From positions 558,001 to 622,000 of the forward strand of contig CP048720.1 of the NCBI GenBank assembly GCA_022641835.1: 64,000 nucleotides of DNA, in the 5' to 3' direction. Source of the DNA: Petasospora fabianii (Eukaryota; Ascomycota; Saccharomycetes; Phaffomycetales; Wickerhamomycetaceae). Below are positions 58,853-64,000 of this stretch, in pieces. The notes beneath the pieces were generated by a model. It made no database searches and was not told the DNA's origin. It saw only the letters and a program-made list of their open reading frames with translations. Numbering within the stretch: the first letter of the stretch is position 1; each line of letters starts with the position of its first letter. The position numbers and the translations under genes are program-made.

Positions 58853-61135
58853 ATGCTGTTCTTGCCTCTTCTTGCGGTTCTGAGCTGGCCCACTATAGTG
58901 GTTGCCCGTTCGCTCTCCGCGTCCTCCCTTGTGACATGTATGGAGAACTCGCTTCTCTCGGCTTCGTACTTTGATGTTGTATTTGACCCAGATGATGGTT
59001 CTCTTCACTACACACTCGATTTTACATCCGAGGTGAGTGATTACATCATTGCAGATGTTGATATTTACGCCTACGGTTTCAAGATCATCTCTAGGCAAAT
59101 CGACCTTTGTGACTTGGATTGGAAACAGTTCTGTCCTCTTTACCCAGGACAAGTTGAAATTGATTCCATCGAGTACATCGATGACAGTTATACAAGTCAA
59201 ATCCCAGGTATTGCATACACCGTCCCAGATATTGATGCATTTGCCCGTATTAAGATCAGAAACACCAACGGTACTAGTCTTGGTTGTATCCAGGCTTTCT
59301 TCACTAATGGTAAAACCGTCTCTCAAACAGGTGTCAAATGGGCCACTGCTGTCATCGCTGGTCTTGGTCTTCTAGTTGCCGGTGTCACTTCTGCCTTTGG
59401 TAACTCTAACGCTGCATCCCATGTGAGTGCAAACGCCGTTTCTCTCTTCTTATACTTCCAGTCCGTCGTTGTCATTACCATGCAACACGTTGATCAGGTG
59501 CCACCAATCGCCTCTGCTTGGGCTGAAAACCTCGCTTGGTCTATGGGCCTCATTAAAGTCTCATTCATGCAAAAAATCTTCAGATGGTACGTTCAGGCCA
59601 CCGGTGGTACCCCATCCTTGTACTTGACGTCTTCCACAATCAACATCTTGACCCAAAGATCCTGGGAATATGCTTCTGACTTGGCTGCTAGAGGCTATGA
59701 GATTGTCAAGAGAAGTAAACCACTTGTTCTCTATGGTAACAGTAACGTTCTTATCTTTAGAGGTATCAAGAGAATTGCCTACCAGGCTAACATCGAGAAC
59801 ACTTCGGTCGTGTGTACAGGTTTCACATTCTTCATTCTCTGTGCCTATGTTCTTGTTGCTGTTCTGTTCGTCCTCAAGTATGGTTCCGAGGTTTGTATTA
59901 GAGCAGGCTGGATGAAGTCTGCAAGATTCTACGACCTCAGACAGAACTGGAAGGCTATCATTAAAGGTGCCCTGTCCAGATACATCCTCATTGGTTTCAC
60001 TCAGTTGGTGCTTCTTGCCCTATGGGAGTTTGTTCAGAAAGATTCTCCAGCTGTCATTGTTCTTGCTGTACTCTTCCTCATTCTCGCTATTGGTGTCCTG
60101 GGTTGGACCTCATTCAGAGTTCACCACTTTGCCAAGCAGTCCTTGCAACAGCACAAGAACCCAGCTGCCGTTCTTTACGGTAACCAGCAGATATTGGACA
60201 AGTATGGTTTCTTCTACACTATGTTCAACGCTAACAAATACTGGTGGGGTAATGTGCTTCTTTTGCACACTTTTGTCAAGTGTATTTTCATTGCCCTTTG
60301 CCAGGCTTCTGGTAAGACTCAGGCCATGGTGTTCTGGATCATTGACATGGTGTATCTTGGCCTCCTGATCCACTTCAAGCCATACCTTAACACTCCAACG
60401 AACATTGTTAACATCTTGATCCAACTCGTCACCACTCTTAACTCTTTCATGTTTACTTTCTTCTCCAACATCTTTGGCCAGCCAGCTGCTGTCTCATCCA
60501 TCATGGGTTGGGTCTTCTTTATCCTCAACGCTGCCTTCTCCTTGATTCTGTTGATCTTGATTCTTGTCCTGTGCGCTTACGTTGCCTTCTCTAAGAACCC
60601 AGATGCCCGTTTCAAACCAGCAACTGATGACAGAACCTCCTTCCAGAGATTCTCCCACAATGGTGGTCAAAAGGGACCAACAGCAGAGCTTCTCGCTCTT
60701 GGTCTTGCCGCTAAGGACCACAACGAGAACTGGGAGACGGAAATCCACAAGATGCAGGACATGTCCAAGTCTACTGAGAACTCGTCTAACGATGTTGTTG
60801 ATGAGGATAAGACTGTTCCTATCGAGGATGATGAAAAGGAAACGTTTGCTGGTAAGATTGTAAGAAAGCTTACAAAGGGACGTTCTACCAAAAGAAGCAA
60901 ATCTCAGAACCAAGGAAAGAGATTGCTAAGCGATGTCAGCTACAGAGGCGATAACGATGATACAATTGATGGAGCCGAGTATACATTCGAACAGAGTCAC
61001 AAGAAGGATGCCAGTGTCGCATCGTTCCACCATGCTGCTGGAAGACCGGAACAGGAGACAAATGACTTCATTGGATCTTCTAACGGTCGTCAATCCACCA
61101 ACCTCGATGATCAGGTAAATTACTCGAAGTTCTGA
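58853..61135 (+). CDS. FLC family TRP-like membrane protein (FAD/haem transport, calcium)
   Basis: 760 residues (ScFlc1-3 are 770-853). A signal peptide spans residues 1 to about 19 (LPLLAVLSWPTIVVARS). It is followed by the ML-like lumenal domain (TRP_N, about 20-155) with CMENSLLSASYFDVVFD and paired cysteines. A TRP-like membrane domain of about nine to ten spans comes next (about 165-580). The cytosolic tail is highly charged, with KLTKGRSTKRSKSQNQGK. Flc proteins sit in the ER and other membranes and are tied to FAD import, haem and calcium release; which of the three this represents is unknown. Confidence 0.9.
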   Translation: MLFLPLLAVLSWPTIVVARSLSASSLVTCMENSLLSASYFDVVFDPDDGSLHYTLDFTSEVSDYIIADVDIYAYGFKIISRQIDLCDLDWKQFCPLYPGQVEIDSIEYIDDSYTSQIPGIAYTVPDIDAFARIKIRNTNGTSLGCIQAFFTNGKTVSQTGVKWATAVIAGLGLLVAGVTSAFGNSNAASHVSANAVSLFLYFQSVVVITMQHVDQVPPIASAWAENLAWSMGLIKVSFMQKIFRWYVQATGGTPSLYLTSSTINILTQRSWEYASDLAARGYEIVKRSKPLVLYGNSNVLIFRGIKRIAYQANIENTSVVCTGFTFFILCAYVLVAVLFVLKYGSEVCIRAGWMKSARFYDLRQNWKAIIKGALSRYILIGFTQLVLLALWEFVQKDSPAVIVLAVLFLILAIGVLGWTSFRVHHFAKQSLQQHKNPAAVLYGNQQILDKYGFFYTMFNANKYWWGNVLLLHTFVKCIFIALCQASGKTQAMVFWIIDMVYLGLLIHFKPYLNTPTNIVNILIQLVTTLNSFMFTFFSNIFGQPAAVSSIMGWVFFILNAAFSLILLILILVLCAYVAFSKNPDARFKPATDDRTSFQRFSHNGGQKGPTAELLALGLAAKDHNENWETEIHKMQDMSKSTENSSNDVVDEDKTVPIEDDEKETFAGKIVRKLTKGRSTKRSKSQNQGKRLLSDVSYRGDNDDTIDGAEYTFEQSHKKDASVASFHHAAGRPEQETNDFIGSSNGRQSTNLDDQVNYSKF

Positions 61136-61387
61136 TTGACTTCTGATGACTTTCTGTGAGAATGATTGGGTTGCCACCTTTTTTTTCGTTTACGTCTTTT
61201 CTCTTCACTAAGCTGCCATCCTGTCTCTCATGAACCAGCAGGATGGCCACTTTTATTTGTAACATTTGTAACATAGTACCAGGGTTGATATATTTATGCC
61301 ACGTTTTGTTGAAAACTGTCTTAGGAAGATGCATGTAGCTACACATATTTGAGGAAGTCAACCGTACATAATGATATATTTCAACAA

Positions 61388-62812
61388 TCAATCTGACCGT
61401 ACGATTGTCAAATTGCTGAGGGGGATCCTATACTTAAACGACTCCTTGGAAAGCCTCATGTCATCCCATACTTGTTGAAGATCCTTAACAAAAGATAATC
61501 TCTTTGCTTGCTCCTTGATCTTTGTCAAGGAAAACAACGTCTTCAGCTCCAAATAGTGAGGTCTCTCCTTCTCCGTTTCTCCAAACACACCGGCATCATC
61601 CCAGTCCCATCTTGGGGGACCTGAGCCGATCTGGGCCTTGAGTAAATGCGTGGCATTAGTTACTGCATTAGTGATGCTCTTGAGATCCTCAGATGTGTAG
61701 GTGTAGTTCTCATTGATATCAATCTCCTCAAACCAGTTATCGTATGGCAACTTGTCAGTGGAGTCCTTGTTGATTACATTCCTTAAGAAGGCATTGGCCA
61801 GGCCTAATACTTCAGAGGGCTTACCAAATCTTGGGTCCAAATTAGTTGGTGTATACAAATACGGTGTTCTGATGATGGCCAATGAACCTTTATCATATTC
61901 GTACTGGAGCTTAGTGATGTCATCCGCAATCAAAGGATACAACGGAGTGGCATTTTCGGCATTGCATTGGATTTCATATGGTTTGGCAAACAGCCTGGAA
62001 CTTTTCATTCCTGTCAAGTACTTCTTCTTATCTTCATCCGAGTTGTTGCATTCGAATAATCCTCCAACCCACGTTCTTGGAGCGTATATCATCAAATCTC
62101 TCAAGGCGTATTTCTTACGTCTTGCCATCTTGTAGCAGTGCATATCAGTAATGTCCTCGGAATCGATCTCAGTATATGAGATGGGTTTCAAATCTTCATA
62201 AGCAACCCTATTGGAATCCTGGTTGAAGTAGTCAAGGAATCTGGTCTTTGAAATGCTGTTCAAAAAGGACAGGAACTTGTCCCTGATTGATCTCTTCTCC
62301 AACACCTGTGGTGGTCGCTGATTTGTTATATCAACAGCATGAGGTCTCGTTGGAGCATCTTCAATTGTAAGATTTCTGAATAGAAACAGACTAGTGTTCA
62401 TCTTTTTAGTCTTTTTGTTTCTCTCTGGTCTGGAGACGACAATACCTCTATCATCGGTGATTCTCTTGTTACCCAAGAAGCACATCGGCTTGGACCATTC
62501 AATATCAGTGTCACGGCCAGTTCTTTCGAGTCTTTCAGATTTCAACTCACCAAGTTCACAATTAGATAAGGACACAAAATGCAATAGTGGTGGCTTCATA
62601 CCTTTCAAAACCATATGTCTCTGGATCTTAAAGCCCGAGTGCTCAATGAACTTATTCAAATCACCATCTTTGCAAACAGAGTTTTCGTAATTAGACAGGC
62701 TAGACAGAGAAGGAAAGAGGTTGATTGGAATAGGAGTTGCATGGACGGCATGGTATGGCTGGGTAATGATGATGTAGAGGATCAGTGTAATGTCGCTTAA
62801 GAGAAGACGCAT
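61388..62812 (-). CDS. Secreted protein of unknown function, six cysteines
   Basis: 474 residues from the ATG at 62810-62812. A signal peptide is likely (residues 1 to about 25, LLLSDITLILYIIITQPYHA). Only six Cys follow, in SVCKDG, LSNCELG, KPMCFLG, MHCYKM, FECNNS and IQCNAE, which would fit three disulfides. Several N-x-S/T sequons are present (NATP, NYTY, NATH). A dibasic VLEKRS near residue 170 could be a Kex2 site. I recognise no family. The rest is a mixture of helix and strand with no low-complexity regions, so it is likely a folded wall or secreted protein. Confidence 0.7.
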   Translation of the reverse strand: MRLLLSDITLILYIIITQPYHAVHATPIPINLFPSLSSLSNYENSVCKDGDLNKFIEHSGFKIQRHMVLKGMKPPLLHFVSLSNCELGELKSERLERTGRDTDIEWSKPMCFLGNKRITDDRGIVVSRPERNKKTKKMNTSLFLFRNLTIEDAPTRPHAVDITNQRPPQVLEKRSIRDKFLSFLNSISKTRFLDYFNQDSNRVAYEDLKPISYTEIDSEDITDMHCYKMARRKKYALRDLMIYAPRTWVGGLFECNNSDEDKKKYLTGMKSSRLFAKPYEIQCNAENATPLYPLIADDITKLQYEYDKGSLAIIRTPYLYTPTNLDPRFGKPSEVLGLANAFLRNVINKDSTDKLPYDNWFEEIDINENYTYTSEDLKSITNAVTNATHLLKAQIGSGPPRWDWDDAGVFGETEKERPHYLELKTLFSLTKIKEQAKRLSFVKDLQQVWDDMRLSKESFKYRIPLSNLTIVRSD

Positions 62813-63294
62813 CTTGAACTTACCAGGGGGAAAAGCCTTCAGATCAACAACAAGTAGGCAAGGGCACTGAGAACAAAGAGTCTGTAGGAGAGTTTCAAAA
62901 GGTTTCTGATCATGTGCGAGAGAAAGTGGTTTTTGATAGCGATGTATACTGTAGTGGTGAGGTGGAAAGAAGAGTTAGATGGAGAGTGGGGACGGTGCCA
63001 CAAAACCACTCCAAAAGACTATACAAGATAGCCATGAATCTGTGTTAAACTTAATTTAAGGGAGAGAGGTTGATACGACTGAGTTCGAGAATTGTTAATG
63101 CCTTGTATCTGCATTTGAATGTAGATCAGTTTGATCTTCCACTAGTAGTCATTACTGGTAGAAGCAGCAACTTATTACTCAAGGAGGACCCCCTTACAAT
63201 ATCTCAAGGAATTAACAGATAAAATGGTATTAGAAGAATAGAATCATTAGAGAAATACAAATGGATAGATGCAATAGGGTCTGATTGATCGTCA
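62813..63294. other. Intergenic between the secreted-protein gene and the cyclin gene
   Basis: 482 bp, largely the promoter of the secreted-protein gene (minus strand) and the 3' flank of the cyclin gene. No features stand out apart from a GTAAGT just 5' of the ATG on the minus strand, of unknown meaning. Confidence 0.45.
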
Positions 63295-64000
63295 TTAATT
63301 CGTAGCTGCATTTTTGCTGCTGTCGTACAAGACCTTGATGTTCTTCACTGTCTCTTCAAGGGTTTGGATATCCACCTGACAGTTGAATTTTATTAGGAAG
63401 AGAAAGGAGATTTCTAATGATTGTAGATCCTTTGGTCTGATTCCACCCATTTGGGCAAAGAACTGTTGGCGATGAGTGATATCTTCCAAAGTCTTGCAAG
63501 CGAGACGGAGTGCAGCAATGATGAGTCTGTGAGCATTTAGGTTTGTTAGCTGAAATATCTCCCATTTGACAACGAGCATGTGGATGTAGTATGCTGAACC
63601 AAGATAGACCGAAGTGGACAGCTGGCAGTACTTGTTGATTCTGTTCAAGTAATCACTGACCGAAAGGTCCGGGTCGTTGTTAAGACGGAATCGTTTGATC
63701 AAGTGCTTATTTTGCAAATCACGGGATGGAGATGTCGATTTTCCGGAACTTTGGTTACTGTCTTGTTCAGTGTTCGAATCAGTAGTGTTGTTAGTCTTGC
63801 CCATCTCGAGGCATTGGTTTACGTTAGACCAACGTCTCTTCTTGGGCGACAGGGGAGAATCTTCATCACAATCCCCATCATCTTCATCAACACCGTTGTT
63901 CGATCCACCAGTCTCTGACGCTTCAGAAGAGTTGAGGGACATGGGCTCACCGGGGATTTCAGTTTGCATAAGCCGGGTGATGAGGTAGTTGAGTAGTGAG
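63295..64000 (-). CDS. Pho80/Pcl-type cyclin, 5' end outside window
   Basis: The frame stays open to the right edge; upstream of the Met at 63967-63969 it still reads NYLITRLMQTEIPG, resembling the first cyclin helix of Pho80 relatives, so the start is probably beyond the window. After a disordered acidic/basic insert (SPLSPKKRRW) comes the cyclin core SVSDYLNRINKYCQLSTSVY, then NLNAHRLIIAALRLACKTLE and FAQMGGIRPKDLQSLEISFL. Such cyclins bind Pho85 CDK in phosphate or glycogen control. Whether it is Pho80, Pcl6/7 or another is not clear. Confidence 0.85.
   Translation of the reverse strand, partial: SLLNYLITRLMQTEIPGEPMSLNSSEASETGGSNNGVDEDDGDCDEDSPLSPKKRRWSNVNQCLEMGKTNNTTDSNTEQDSNQSSGKSTSPSRDLQNKHLIKRFRLNNDPDLSVSDYLNRINKYCQLSTSVYLGSAYYIHMLVVKWEIFQLTNLNAHRLIIAALRLACKTLEDITHRQQFFAQMGGIRPKDLQSLEISFLFLIKFNCQVDIQTLEETVKNIKVLYDSSKNAATN

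Overview
This 64 kb window is nuclear DNA from a budding yeast (Saccharomycotina). Genes are compact, mostly intronless and on both strands. They match yeast families such as TOR, RIM20, CEF1, EFR3, DML1, CCT5, ATG22, FLC, DDR48 and BET1. The few introns are short (56-59 nt) and carry near-consensus GTAAGT/GTACGT donors and TACTAAC-like branch points. CTG is read as leucine at an invariant position of Arp3 (codon 39494-39496, in 'LTPLP'), so this is probably not a CUG-Ser or CUG-Ala yeast. I cannot name the species; a Phaffomycetaceae-like lineage is only a guess. I see no rRNA, tRNA, CRISPR array, transposon or virus-derived element.

Layout. 1-12.5 kb: MOD5 (cut by the left edge), RIM20, RAM2 (intron), a mitochondrial membrane protein, TMA16, CAF20, CEF1, EFR3. 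12.5-24.5 kb: an MFS transporter broken by a frameshift, an NCS1 nucleobase permease, the ER chaperone SCJ1, two uncharacterised genes, DML1, a HAPSTR1-like gene, and the urea permease DUR3. 24.5-27.3 kb: a 1.45 kb GATA-rich intergenic region, then a Rieske mono-oxygenase. 27.5-40 kb: a GH125 mannosidase, EMC3, a-factor gene 1, CCT5, RPA12, LIA1, ADD66, a-factor gene 2, YAE1, ARP3 (two introns around a 4-nt exon). 40-52 kb: TOR kinase, NPA3 (intron), an unknown membrane-anchored protein, the repeat protein DDR48, then a 1.4 kb gene-poor stretch. 52.4-64 kb: a peroxisomal dienoyl-CoA isomerase, BET1, ATG22, an MFS transporter, an FLC/TRP-like channel, a secreted protein of unknown function, and a Pho80-type cyclin cut by the right edge.

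The most notable content is a pair of unannotated 36-codon genes (30822-30932 minus, 37182-37292 plus) encoding a-factor-like lipopeptide pheromone precursors. Both have the MxPxT...AAPKE leader, a shared tryptophan-rich core and a CTIA CaaX box. The predicted mature peptides differ at one residue. Each gene carries, about 215 bp upstream and in the same orientation, an element ATTGTT-N4-CC-N6-GG-AAA, which fits an HMG (a2) site fused to an Mcm1 site, the ancestral activator of a-specific genes. RAM2, the farnesyltransferase alpha subunit expected to modify them, lies in the same window. Other points are the 4-nt ARP3 exon, a 2-codon first exon in RAM2, an ATG22 frame without an ATG, and a recurrent CGCGAA promoter motif about 70-125 bp upstream of several housekeeping genes.
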